From Marinomonas shanghaiensis (lineage in GTDB: Bacteria; Pseudomonadota; Gammaproteobacteria; Pseudomonadales; Marinomonadaceae), in contig NZ_QGOK01000019.1 in assembly GCF_003259175.1 (NCBI RefSeq), forward strand, positions 39,676-103,675: a DNA stretch of 64,000 nucleotides, in the 5' to 3' direction. The notes below the pieces were generated by a model. It worked only from the letters and a program-made list of their open reading frames with translations. It was not told where the DNA came from and made no database searches. Shown here piece by piece: positions 1 to 8,234 of this stretch; position 1 is the first letter of the stretch, and each line of letters begins with the position of its first letter. The position numbers and the translations under genes are program-made.

Positions 1-1243
1 TATCGCTGCCAATAGCAGAAACAATCGCCACTTTACGTTGCGTTATCTCAGCATCCGCAAAGCGTTCATGCAATACTCGCATGACTCGCTTCAAGGTCTT
101 CAAATTAATCGCCAAGTAATGGGTAATGGTGTTGGCGTTAATGTCTTTGGCAATGATATGAGCATGGAACTGTCTTAATACTTTAAGAATATCGACATCA
201 AATTTATCGATATCACCCGCCATATCTTGATCGAATAATTCTACGGCAAACACACCACGGCAACCCGCAATAATTTCAACACATGGCGCATCACTGACGT
301 AATCGCCTGTAATCAGCGTACCCGTATGCTCTGGCTCAAAGGTGTTTTTTACGCGTAGCGCAATACCACTTTGACGCAAACCTTTTGCTGCTTTTGGATG
401 AATGGCTTCCATACCAAGGTTAGCAAGTTGATCTGCTACATCGTAATTAGTACGCCCAATTGGCACAGCTTTGCTTTCCCCTACTAATCGAGGATCGGCA
501 CTGCTCAGATGGAACTCTTTATGAATGACCGCTTCATGAGCCTTTGTCAAAACGGCAATACGACTAAAGGTCATTTCACTGTAACCACGGTCAAACGTTG
601 ACATTAGACCAGTTTCACTGTGCGCATACCCTGTCGCGATAGGAAGCTCTTTAGTCAAATCAATGTCTTTGAAAGCATCTAAGATACGTTCATCAAGAGA
701 CATGTGACTCGGGCTGTTCCAGCCTGTCAAATCAACAAACACCGCATTAACGCCATCACGTTGCAACAAATGCGCCGTATTCCAAGCACTGTGCGCTTCG
801 CCAAGACTGGCAAGCATCTCACGAACGGTTGCAAGGTGCTCACTGATCGAAAAATGCCCATGTTGGCAAAGACGATGTAAGTCTTCTAAACATTCTTGAG
901 CTTCTTTCAAGCGGCTATTTAAAAAAGCATCTGCTTTGTGACGCAGTTCACCCGCTTCGAACAAACTGTGATTAATTGCCAACATCGCATTGCGTACGTC
1001 TTGCAAAGCCGGAAACCAATTATTTTGCTTACGTTCTTGCGCAAACAAAGCAAACACGCCAGCATCACCCGTTTTCTTATGTTCTAGCAACTTATCCGTC
1101 ATACCGGCATAAGCAGAAACAACGAAAATTCGCTGGTACATGTTGTTCGCTAAAGTGGGTTTGAAGATTATATTATCTCTCACAGAACGGTAGTCACTCA
1201 TGGACGTACCGCCAATTTTTTCAACTGTATGTTGTCCCATCAT
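1..1243 (-). CDS. ask: Aspartate kinase, ectoine-linked type (C-terminal part cut by window edge)
   Basis: Phosphorylates L-aspartate, the first step towards aspartate semialdehyde, the precursor of ectoine. The start is ATG at 1243 (MMGQHTVEKIGGTSM); about 414 residues lie in the window and the C-terminus runs off the left edge. The N-terminal KIGGTSM is the amino-acid-kinase nucleotide motif. Further in I read RDGVNAVFVDLTGW and RGYSEMTFSRIAVLTKAHEA, stretches typical of the specialised Ask_Ect group rather than of housekeeping LysC. It is the last gene of ectA-ectB-ectC-ectD-ask, 89 bases after ectD on the same strand. Ask_Ect enzymes of other bacteria are less sensitive to lysine/threonine feedback; that property is family knowledge, not seen here. 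High confidence in the family, good in the subtype because of position. Confidence 0.93.
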   Translation of the reverse strand, partial: MMGQHTVEKIGGTSMSDYRSVRDNIIFKPTLANNMYQRIFVVSAYAGMTDKLLEHKKTGDAGVFALFAQERKQNNWFPALQDVRNAMLAINHSLFEAGELRHKADAFLNSRLKEAQECLEDLHRLCQHGHFSISEHLATVREMLASLGEAHSAWNTAHLLQRDGVNAVFVDLTGWNSPSHMSLDERILDAFKDIDLTKELPIATGYAHSETGLMSTFDRGYSEMTFSRIAVLTKAHEAVIHKEFHLSSADPRLVGESKAVPIGRTNYDVADQLANLGMEAIHPKAAKGLRQSGIALRVKNTFEPEHTGTLITGDYVSDAPCVEIIAGCRGVFAVELFDQDMAGDIDKFDVDILKVLRQFHAHIIAKDINANTITHYLAINLKTLKRVMRVLHERFADAEITQRKVAIVSAIGSD

Positions 1244-1332
1244 TTTTCCAATTTTTAAGGGGCTAAAAGCCAGCTTATACCGATATTTAAAACTGCCGCT
1301 ATAGTGTCATAAGGTTGCGGAAAATTTAAGCA

Positions 1333-2352
1333 TTAATCGCTATTTTTGAGGGCTTTAATTGACTTCCTAGCCGCGATGTATTCAGGCCTTGGCGCCGTGC
1401 TGCCAAATGGCTGACCGACACGATTCGACAAAGCATTGTAGACAAAAAATAAATTCGACCTAGGCGTTGAAGTAATGTTGCTATTCGAACCATGCAACAC
1501 ATTACAATCAAACAAAATAATTCTACCAGGCTGACCAACGGCTGCTTCAATACCGTTTTGTTCAATCAATGATTGCAACGAAGCCTCATCTGGCACACCA
1601 AAATCTTGTTTTTTAAGAGAAGAAAGATAGTTATTCTCTGGAGTTTCACCGACACAAGATATAAAAGTCTGATGAGAGCCAGGAATCAGCAATAAAGGCC
1701 CGTTATAATGATCATTTGGGGTCAACGTAATGGACATACTTAACGCCCTCATGCGAGGCATCCCATCTTCCACATGCCAGGTTTCAAAATCTGAATGCCA
1801 ATAAAACTCTTTGCCACGAAAACCTGGTTTGTAATTTAAGCGCGTCTGATGGAGATAGACTTTATCGCCCAACAGATACTCAGCGATTCGAACTATTCGT
1901 GGATCTTGTGCGACTTTCTGAAAAAAATCACTCAGTTTGTGCACATCAAAGACTGAACGAACATCCCCGCTGTTGGCTTCGGTTATGCTTTCTTCTCTTT
2001 GCTTGATCTCATCACTGTCTCGTAAGCGCTGCATATGGCGTTGCATATCAGCGATTTCATGATCCTCAAAAAGATCATCTAAAAACAAGAAGCCTTTTTT
2101 TTCATATCGATCTAAAAGCGCGGCATCGAGCGGCGCTTTTTGTCGACCATCAGAGTAAATTACAGGGTCTATACGATTAAAATGCCTTGGCAAAGAATAC
2201 TGTCTAGAAGGATAAACGTCTCTCACCTCCTCTTCTTGTGCCTTATTCCTCACCCTCTCTTCGCTATCATTTTTTTTACTCATGAGCTCTTGCTCAGCAA
2301 GATCTGTATCATAAAAAATATCATGTGCTAAAGCTGATGCCGACGACGACAT
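1333..2352 (-). CDS. ectD: Ectoine 5-hydroxylase
   Basis: Non-haem Fe(II)/2-oxoglutarate dioxygenase that converts ectoine to 5-hydroxyectoine in the cytoplasm. The EctD signature is intact: FYWHSDFETWHVEDGMP at residues 183-199, with H186 and D188 as iron ligands and H287 (VLHGSNSN) as the third. The 339-residue length is normal for the family; the charged first 45 residues before VYPSRQ are the variable N-terminus. The start is well supported by an AGGAGGT ribosome site six bases upstream of the ATG. It lies 55 bases after ectC and 89 before the aspartokinase gene, so it is probably part of the same transcript and adds hydroxyectoine to the osmolyte output. Confidence 0.97.
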   Translation of the reverse strand: MSSSASALAHDIFYDTDLAEQELMSKKNDSEERVRNKAQEEEVRDVYPSRQYSLPRHFNRIDPVIYSDGRQKAPLDAALLDRYEKKGFLFLDDLFEDHEIADMQRHMQRLRDSDEIKQREESITEANSGDVRSVFDVHKLSDFFQKVAQDPRIVRIAEYLLGDKVYLHQTRLNYKPGFRGKEFYWHSDFETWHVEDGMPRMRALSMSITLTPNDHYNGPLLLIPGSHQTFISCVGETPENNYLSSLKKQDFGVPDEASLQSLIEQNGIEAAVGQPGRIILFDCNVLHGSNSNITSTPRSNLFFVYNALSNRVGQPFGSTAPRPEYIAARKSIKALKNSD

Positions 2353-2407
2353 TATCGTACCTCCTACTTTACTCCTTCATTAATGAACAACTTGACCTAG
2401 AATCAAA

Positions 2408-2797
2408 TTAATCCAGTAGCTCGTAAGCACCTTCTGAATTGTGTACTTCTTTACCTGTGATAGGTGGATTAAATACACAAGCTAATTTCAACTCTTTGAA
2501 CGCACGCAAAGTGTGTGCATCGTGTTTATCCAGCACATACACCACACCAGGTTTAATAAGATGCTTCTGACCTGTTTCGCGGCTTTCTACTTCACCTTCA
2601 CCCGAAATGCAGTACACAGATTCAAGGTGATTTTGATAATGCATGTCAAAATCTTTACCTTCATAAATAGTGGTTATGTGAAAAGAAAAGCCCATATTAT
2701 CTTCTTTCAATAAAAGACGTGTGCTTTCCCAATTTCCATCTGGAGACACAACGCGGCGTTCGGTTTTTTCACATTCGGCTAAATCACGTGCAAACAT
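2408..2797 (-). CDS. ectC: L-ectoine synthase
   Basis: Cyclises N-gamma-acetyl-2,4-diaminobutyrate to ectoine. It is a cupin of 129 residues, the usual size. The metal-binding residues of characterised EctC align by spacing with E59 (in NHLESVYC), Y87 (VVYVLD) and H95 (KHDAH). The ATG is preceded by AAGGAG. A gap of about 150 bases with two hairpins separates it from ectB, so its transcription may be tuned apart from ectAB. Confidence 0.97.
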   Translation of the reverse strand: MFARDLAECEKTERRVVSPDGNWESTRLLLKEDNMGFSFHITTIYEGKDFDMHYQNHLESVYCISGEGEVESRETGQKHLIKPGVVYVLDKHDAHTLRAFKELKLACVFNPPITGKEVHNSEGAYELLD

Positions 2798-2832
2798 TCT
2801 TTTCTCCTTATGATCCGAAGATCGCTTAATTG

Positions 2833-2850
2833 TCGGTAAAGCGTTACCGA
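2833..2850. other. Small inverted repeat upstream of ectC
   Basis: TCGGTAA-AGCG-TTACCGA is a perfect 7-base inverted repeat about 36 bases upstream of the ectC start. It could be a 5' UTR hairpin or a protein site. It is separate from the larger hairpin at 2901-2933. Function unknown. Confidence 0.4.
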
Positions 2851-2900
2851 AAGAAACTTGAGGTTTTTAACTTACTATTTACGTCACTCAAGTGTTTGAC

Positions 2901-2933
2901 AAAATCCGCCCTTAGAAGACAGGGGCGGATTTT
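2901..2933 (-). terminator. Intra-operon hairpin between ectB and ectC
   Basis: Two perfect 11-base arms, AAAATCCGCCC and GGGCGGATTTT, are separated by 11 bases. Read on the minus strand the stem ends in a short T-run after ectB. It looks like a rho-independent terminator or attenuator inside the operon, which would lower ectC-ectD-ask relative to ectAB or protect the ectAB message. A promoter for ectC after it is possible but I cannot name one with confidence. Confidence 0.65.
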
Positions 2934-2945
2934 ATAACGAAGGAA

Positions 2946-4259
2946 CTAGACCGCGATGTCGTAGTTCTCATCAAAATAACTTTTTGCTTCAGGCATATCG
3001 TCTTCTTTCGCACACACATCGCGGATAGCACGTTCTAAGATATCGATACCTTGTTTTAAATCTTCGTCACTGATAATAAGTGGGCAAAGGAATTTCACCA
3101 CTTGATCATCGGCACCCGATGTCTCGATCATCAAGCCATTCTGGAAACATTTTTTAGTAATTTTTCCAGCAAGCTCACCACTTACACAGTTGATGCCTCG
3201 CATCATGCCTCGCCCTTGAAGCGTGAAGTTCCCTTCACCAAATTCATTAACAATTTCTTGTGTACGCTTATGGATGTACTCACCTTTGCGCTTAATTTCT
3301 TTTTCAAACGCATCATCTTTCCAATACGTTTCAATCGCTGCTTTTGCCGTAACAAACGCAAGATTATTTCCACGGAAAGTACCGTTATGCTCACCAGGCT
3401 TCCACTCATCCAATTCTGGACGCATTAGAACCACAGCAAATGGCAAGCCGTAACCACTTAATGACTTAGACATGGTAACGATATCAGGCTTAATACCCGC
3501 GTCTTCAAAGCTAAAGAAAGTGCCTGTACGACCACACCCTGCTTGAATATCATCAACGATTAGCAGGACGCCATGTTTTTTACAGACCGCTTCAAGGTTT
3601 TGTAACCACCCAAAACTCGCAGCATTAATGCCACCCTCACCTTGAACTGTCTCAACGATGACAGCTGCGGGCGTATCAACACCACTACTTGAATCTGACA
3701 AAACCTTATCTAAATATTCAGTGGTTTCAATGCCATCACCCAAATAGCCATCAAAAGGTACAGTAGAAACACCCGCACCCAAACTTGTACCAGCTGCACC
3801 ACGGTGATGGGAATTACCCGTAACCGATAACGCCCCCAAACTGCAACCATGAAAACCATTGGTAAAACTAATAACATTTTCACGACCAGTCACATTTCTA
3901 GCCAATTTCAATGCGGCTTCAACTGCGTTAGTGCCCGTTGGCCCAGTGAACTGAACCATATATTCCAGACCACGAGGCTCAAGAATGTGCTTTTTAAAAA
4001 CTTCAAGGAATTCACCTTTAGCCTTTGTGTGCATATCTAGACCGTGAGTAATGCCATCTTCAAGGATATATTCCACCAACTTTTCTTTAAAAATTGGATT
4101 GTTATGACCGTAATTCAAAGTACCGGCCCCCGCTAGGAAGTCTAGGTACTTGTTACCCTCTTGATCAAACAAGTAGGCGCCTTGAGCACGATGAAAAACA
4201 CGTGGAAAAGAGCGGGCATAAGATTGTACTTCTGATTCGATTTCGTCAAAAATTTTCAT
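2946..4259 (-). CDS. ectB: L-2,4-diaminobutyrate--2-oxoglutarate transaminase
   Basis: PLP class III aminotransferase that makes diaminobutyrate from aspartate semialdehyde with glutamate as amino donor. The start was moved to the ATG at 4259 ([19 protein letters not shown]), giving 437 residues; this is where EctB proteins normally begin, and it has AAAGGA upstream. The longer frame adds 26 residues of no familiar sequence. Visible motifs: [17 protein letters not shown] (cofactor phosphate region), [12 protein letters not shown] (the PLP-ring Asp) and MSKSLSGYG with the Schiff-base lysine, about residue 265. It lies 128 bases after ectA. Confidence 0.96.
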   Translation of the reverse strand: MKIFDEIESEVQSYARSFPRVFHRAQGAYLFDQEGNKYLDFLAGAGTLNYGHNNPIFKEKLVEYILEDGITHGLDMHTKAKGEFLEVFKKHILEPRGLEYMVQFTGPTGTNAVEAALKLARNVTGRENVISFTNGFHGCSLGALSVTGNSHHRGAAGTSLGAGVSTVPFDGYLGDGIETTEYLDKVLSDSSSGVDTPAAVIVETVQGEGGINAASFGWLQNLEAVCKKHGVLLIVDDIQAGCGRTGTFFSFEDAGIKPDIVTMSKSLSGYGLPFAVVLMRPELDEWKPGEHNGTFRGNNLAFVTAKAAIETYWKDDAFEKEIKRKGEYIHKRTQEIVNEFGEGNFTLQGRGMMRGINCVSGELAGKITKKCFQNGLMIETSGADDQVVKFLCPLIISDEDLKQGIDILERAIRDVCAKEDDMPEAKSYFDENYDIAV

Positions 4260-4387
4260 ATTTTCATCATCCTTTAAATTAATAAAACGTATATTGAGTG
4301 TGTAAGTTGAAAGCAAACACTGAGAACGAAAGTTCAACTTTGCGCCCCATCGCGTTTCTACTTCACTTTTTAATAAATTGATCGAGC

Positions 4388-4903
4388 CTATACAGTCGCT
4401 GAAAACGGCCCAATTCTGACTAGATGCTCGGTGTCATGCTTGCCTTTGAAATGATCTTGTTTATCAAACATAACAGACTCCTCTAGAGAGGCTTGTAGTT
4501 GATCCGCAAGCCTTCTGAATAAAGCCCAAGACCCTTCATTCGATGCCGTGATGCTGGTTTCAATGTAATGCACCTCTGAGCACGCTGAACGCTCAAGCAG
4601 TGATAAAAGCATTTTTTTCGCTAGACCTTGACCACGCGCTTTTTCGCTGACAGCGACTTGCCAGATAAACAAGGTATCCAGTTGATTGGGAATAATATAA
4701 CCAGAGACAAAACCCAGCATTTCACCACCTTCCACACTCGCAACAACGGAGGTTTCATTGAAGTGGCTGGCTTGTAACAAATTACAATACACCGAATTTG
4801 TATCCAGTGGCGGGCAGGCTGCCACGAGCTGGTTCACAGCCATACCATCTATCGCACTGGGTTTAGTAAACACAATTCTTTCTGATTTCATAATAGTATC
4901 CAT
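4388..4903 (-). CDS. ectA: L-2,4-diaminobutyrate gamma-N-acetyltransferase
   Basis: GNAT-fold acetyltransferase that transfers acetyl from acetyl-CoA to diaminobutyrate; first gene of the ect operon. The acetyl-CoA loop is [15 protein letters not shown], residues 85-99, and the substrate-side [18 protein letters not shown] (31-48) is typical of EctA. Length 171 is normal. The second ATG at 4891 (MKSERIVF) has a GGA seven bases upstream while the first has no Shine-Dalgarno, so 167 residues is equally possible. The upstream 430-base gap holds the operon promoter. Confidence 0.95.
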   Translation of the reverse strand: MDTIMKSERIVFTKPSAIDGMAVNQLVAACPPLDTNSVYCNLLQASHFNETSVVASVEGGEMLGFVSGYIIPNQLDTLFIWQVAVSEKARGQGLAKKMLLSLLERSACSEVHYIETSITASNEGSWALFRRLADQLQASLEESVMFDKQDHFKGKHDTEHLVRIGPFSATV

Positions 4904-5332
4904 TAGAAAACAAAGTATTTTAACCAGTTAAATCGATAAGCCTGACGGTTAACAAAAAACGTAACTGCCTATTAAAAGGGCTATAACGTCAATCAACTGA
5001 TGTTTAAAAGCAATTTAATTTGATGTCTAATCATTCTACATGAAATCAAATTCATGTCCAGACATTTATTTAGAGAACTAACCATTACATGCGTAAGTTT
5101 ATTGTCATATTTACCATCAGAAAAGAAAAGGGCCAGTAAAATGATAGAAAACGCCACAAAAAAACATTTTTAGTTGCATATCTCCATCGAAATTCGGAAA
5201 ATCCCGCCCCTACTCAGAGTTTTGCTTACCAGCAACTTTCTTATGCTGGCAAAATGGGAAGCATAGGTATGGATAAAAAACCAACTCTGATCGCTGTTTA
5301 TATATTTTGCTTTCAACCATTTAGAGATAATT
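4904..5332. promoter_or_regulatory. Divergent promoter region, ectA and NSS transporter
   Basis: A 429-base AT-rich gap between the leftward ect operon and the rightward transporter, with no credible gene. Two inverted repeats stand out: CATGAA-atcaaa-TTCATG at 5039-5056 and CCAGCA-N9-TGCTGG at 5229-5249. Either may be an operator, for example for an EctR-type MarR protein at the first, but no known consensus supports this. I could not assign -35/-10 boxes reliably. Confidence 0.4.
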
Positions 5333-6691
5333 ATGACAAATAAAACATCAATCCAAGGCTCGTGGGCGAGCCGATGGATCTTTATTTTGGCAGCAACAGG
5401 TTCTGCTGTCGGCTTAGGCAACATCTGGAAATTTCCTTACATTACAGGTGAGAATGGCGGTGGGGCATTCGTTCTTGTGTATTTAGCTTGTATTTTACTT
5501 GTAGGCATCCCAATCATGATGGCTGAAGTATTTATTGGGCGACGTGCGCGTAAAAACCCTATCAATGCGTTAAGCGATGTAGCAGAAGAATCTGACAGCT
5601 CTAAAAAATGGGGCCTAATCGGCGTCATGGGCATGCTGTCCGGTGTTTTGATTTTTTCTTTCTACTCCGTGGTTGGCGGCTGGGTTCTTCATTACATTAA
5701 AGCCATGCTAACAGGTGAAATGAATGGTATTTCCTCTGACAATGCGGGTGCGGCTTTCGGAGCACTGCTTGCTGATCCTGCTACACTTTTAGGCTGGCAT
5801 ACCTTATTTAGCATCATGACAGTGGTGGTGGTGGCTGCTGGCATTAATAAGGGTATCGAAACCGCGACTCGTATTATGATGCCTGCTTTATTTGTCCTAC
5901 TCATCATCTTGCTTGGCTATGCCATGACCACAGACAGCTTTGCGCAAGGCTGGAATTTCATGTTCGAGTTTGACTTCAGCAAGTTAACTTGGAATGCCGC
6001 TCTGATTGCTCTAGGCCATTCATTTTTTACTTTATCGCTTGGTATGGGCACCATCATGGCTTACGGCTCTTACATGACCAAAGATGCGTCTATCGGTAAG
6101 ACTGTATTAACTATTGGTGCATTGGACACCCTTGTCGCCTTGGTTGCTGGTCTTGCTATTTTCCCAATCATTTTCTCTAACGGGATGGATCCTGCCGCAG
6201 GCCCAGGCTTGATGTTTATCTCGTTGCCAGTTGCTTTTGGACAAATGCCATTTGGTCAATTGTTTGGTGTCTTGTTCTTTGTACTTGTTGGTGTAGCCGC
6301 TTGGACATCTGCTATTTCGCTGCTAGAACCAACAGTTGCCTTTTTGGTTGAACGTTTCAAACTGAAGCGCGTTACTGCCGCTATAGGCTTAGGCATCGTC
6401 GTATGGGGGTTAGGTATTGCGTGCCTAGGCTCATTCAGCTTCATGTCTGACGTTACCTTCTTCGGCAAAAACACGTTCGATTTCTTAGATTACATTACGG
6501 CAAACATCATGTTACCACTGGGTGGTATCTTGATTGCTCTATTTGCTGGTTGGATCGTTAAAGATAAATTTGCAAAAGACGAATTAGCAATTTCAGATAC
6601 CGTCTACAAATTATGGAATTTCTCTATGAAATTCACCGCCCCTATCGCGGTTGCTGTCGTTCTGTACTTCTTAATCAACCCCATGAAGTAA
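5333..6691 (+). CDS. Sodium-dependent transporter, NSS (SLC6-like) family
   Basis: Na+-coupled symporter of the neurotransmitter:sodium symporter family, probably importing an amino acid or related small solute across the inner membrane. The 452 residues match bacterial members of the MhsT class. The N-terminal segment AATGSAVGLGNIWKFPY (residues 20-36) is the unwound TM1 ion/substrate site and its cytoplasmic gate, followed by ENGGGAFVLVYL of TM2. Many hydrophobic segments follow to the C-terminus. The substrate cannot be read from sequence. It is divergent from the ect operon and ends in a strong terminator, so it is a single-gene unit. Confidence 0.92.
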   Translation: MTNKTSIQGSWASRWIFILAATGSAVGLGNIWKFPYITGENGGGAFVLVYLACILLVGIPIMMAEVFIGRRARKNPINALSDVAEESDSSKKWGLIGVMGMLSGVLIFSFYSVVGGWVLHYIKAMLTGEMNGISSDNAGAAFGALLADPATLLGWHTLFSIMTVVVVAAGINKGIETATRIMMPALFVLLIILLGYAMTTDSFAQGWNFMFEFDFSKLTWNAALIALGHSFFTLSLGMGTIMAYGSYMTKDASIGKTVLTIGALDTLVALVAGLAIFPIIFSNGMDPAAGPGLMFISLPVAFGQMPFGQLFGVLFFVLVGVAAWTSAISLLEPTVAFLVERFKLKRVTAAIGLGIVVWGLGIACLGSFSFMSDVTFFGKNTFDFLDYITANIMLPLGGILIALFAGWIVKDKFAKDELAISDTVYKLWNFSMKFTAPIAVAVVLYFLINPMK

Positions 6692-6700
6692 TTTATGGAA

Positions 6701-6740
6701 CACGCCCTCCTCAGAATAACAATCTGAGGAGGGCGTTTTC
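6701..6740 (+). terminator. Rho-independent terminator of the NSS transporter gene
   Basis: CGCCCTCCTCAG and CTGAGGAGGGCG form a perfect 12-base stem with a 9-base loop, followed by TTTTC. It is 11 bases after the stop codon. Confidence 0.9.
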
Positions 6741-6756
6741 ATAACCACAATAGAGA

Positions 6757-6776
6757 ATGACATGACATGACATGAC
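6757..6776. repeat. Short tandem repeat (ATGAC)x4
   Basis: Four perfect head-to-tail copies of ATGAC lie between the transporter terminator and the end of the DUF2061 gene. It may vary between strains by slippage; no function is suggested. Confidence 0.7.
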
Positions 6777-6780
6777 AAAG

Positions 6781-7020
6781 TCACATAGATCTTAAAGCGT
6801 AATTTTCACCTGCCGCTTGTATAGTCTTACCCAACTCAGAAGCAACATCCGCTTGCTGAATTTTATTCCAGATCATTTCATGAAAATAAAACGCAACCGT
6901 ATTTACCGCAGGTTCTACTATCGCCACCAAACCACCTACTACTAAACTTCCAGTTATCAGATAAGCGACAGAAAATGCTATCGAGAAGTGCATTACCGCA
7001 AAAGTCATTGTTTTAGCCAT
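6781..7020 (-). CDS. DUF2061 family small membrane protein
   Basis: A 79-residue protein with two hydrophobic segments (about 5-25 and 27-45). It carries the family pattern in which a T-F-A-V-M-H-F start leads to EPAVNTVAFYFHE and an Ile/Trp-rich motif (residues 36-50). The family is widespread in proteobacteria, predicted to be in the inner membrane, and has no known function. A ribosome site (GGGAGA) lies before the ATG. It is a monocistronic-looking gene downstream of, and in the same orientation as, the MerR gene. Confidence 0.85.
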   Translation of the reverse strand: MAKTMTFAVMHFSIAFSVAYLITGSLVVGGLVAIVEPAVNTVAFYFHEMIWNKIQQADVASELGKTIQAAGENYALRSM

Positions 7021-7119
7021 GATGAGTCTCCCTTTTGAATTACTATAGAGACTAAGGCAAGAAGATTGATTGTAAAAATATATTATTAATATCCACCTGA
7101 TAGCTTTTTGCTTTCATTA

Positions 7120-8052
7120 TCATGATGCTTTATCCAAGAAGTCCGCCACGCCTTCTAACAGCTCTGAATAAACACGGACTTGTGCAACATCGGTCGCTGC
7201 AGATTCACGCATGGCCAACCAAAAACTAGGGCTAATGACACCAACAGGCCTTTGCCATTGCTGAGTTTGCTGCATAAAATCTGCGATCTTATTAACCAAC
7301 TCATTTTCGCAGAAAATCAATACTGCGCGTGGATTCAGCGCTTCAACAAGACTAGACCAATCTTGGCTATATTGTATATTTGGTATGACACGACACGACA
7401 CGCCCTTATCGAGCAAAATAGCGGCAGCCATGTAACACCACACAATACGCTGAGAAGCTAAACCCGTTATCAATACCTTAGGAAGGCTCTTTTTCTGCAC
7501 TTTAAAGCCACTTTGTCGCGCCATTAAACACGAGAGTATGATCGACTCACAAAAGGCTAAGGTCGCTCCCTTTCCTAGCTGTTCAAAGCTCGGCAAGAGC
7601 CAATCTCTTATCGCAATCTCTGCGGGATATTGAGAAAAAACTTGCTGGTATATTTGTTCAACTTTATCAGCCTGAAACGTTTCCGCCGCATGGATTAAAG
7701 ATTCTTTCCACTCTAACCACTCGCTGGATAAAACCATCCCTTCCAGTGTGCCTCCTTGCTCGAGTAAAGCTCTCACCTTACTCACAGCAACTCCTTGCTG
7801 AATCCAACGCAAAATAGCTTCTACGCGCTGCACATCGGCTTGATCGTAAAGTCTATGACCTTTTTCTGTCCGCTTAGGCTTCAATAATCCGTAACGCCGC
7901 TCCCAGGCCCTTAGGGTGACTGAATTCACACCCGTTTTTAAAGATAAATCACGAATGGGAAAATACCCTGAATCACTCGACAAGACAGATTCGTCTAAAA
8001 GTTTCTGGGAGACTTGATTTTGTGCTTCTAAGGCTTGGTTAGACCGACTCAT
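7120..8052 (-). CDS. MerR-family regulator of the photolyase cluster (LitR/CarH-like architecture)
   Basis: Transcription factor with an N-terminal MerR winged helix (in the longer 319-residue frame about residues 38-110; RDLSLKTGVNSVTLRAWERR, then YGLLKPKRTEKGHRLYDQAD) and a C-terminal domain shaped like the B12-binding MerR regulators LitR/CarH. In cobalamin-binding members the domain has an E/DxHxxG motif; here the equivalent place reads VLITGLASQRIVW, so the axial-ligand histidine is missing and vitamin B12 sensing is doubtful. I prefer the ATG at 8052 (MSRSNQALEAQ, 310 residues) because TTGGA lies seven bases upstream; the ATG at 8079 has no ribosome site. It is divergent from oxidoreductase-DUF523-photolyase, the usual place of such regulators, and probably represses that operon. 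Confidence 0.85.
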   Translation of the reverse strand: MSRSNQALEAQNQVSQKLLDESVLSSDSGYFPIRDLSLKTGVNSVTLRAWERRYGLLKPKRTEKGHRLYDQADVQRVEAILRWIQQGVAVSKVRALLEQGGTLEGMVLSSEWLEWKESLIHAAETFQADKVEQIYQQVFSQYPAEIAIRDWLLPSFEQLGKGATLAFCESIILSCLMARQSGFKVQKKSLPKVLITGLASQRIVWCYMAAAILLDKGVSCRVIPNIQYSQDWSSLVEALNPRAVLIFCENELVNKIADFMQQTQQWQRPVGVISPSFWLAMRESAATDVAQVRVYSELLEGVADFLDKAS

Positions 8053-8144
8053 ACATATTTCCAACAAATCATCACTCATCTAAGACAATTTCATTATTGT
8101 GGCCTAAACTTCTATGGCCATCAAAAAAACGATACCACTAAAAC

Positions 8145-8216
8145 TATACAAATATTTTTTTGTACAATCCAGTTGCTTTTCTTGTACAGTTTTCTATATT
8201 GTATAAGAAAAGCAAC
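8145..8216. promoter_or_regulatory. Operator/promoter region of the photolyase operon
   Basis: Contains TATACA (8145), TGTACA (8161), TGTACA (8183) and TGTATA (8200). The last two lie inside a large inverted repeat: GTTGCTTTTCTTGTACA at 8172-8188 pairs with TGTATAAGAAAAGCAAC at 8200-8216 with one mismatch across an 11-base spacer. A possible promoter is TTGCTT (8173-8178), 16 bases, TATATT (8195-8200), placed within the repeat. TnTACA-type repeats are what CarH/LitR proteins bind, so this is the likely site of the divergent MerR protein. Confidence 0.65.
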
Positions 8217-8234
8217 ATGGACACTGGGAAAAAA

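Noticed and set aside
3102..3453. Plus-strand frames antisense to ectB
   Set aside because: ectB is a clear conserved gene on the other strand; these frames have no family features or ribosome sites.
6757..6776. CRISPR-like repeat
   Set aside because: The four copies of ATGAC are contiguous with no spacers, so it is a simple tandem repeat.
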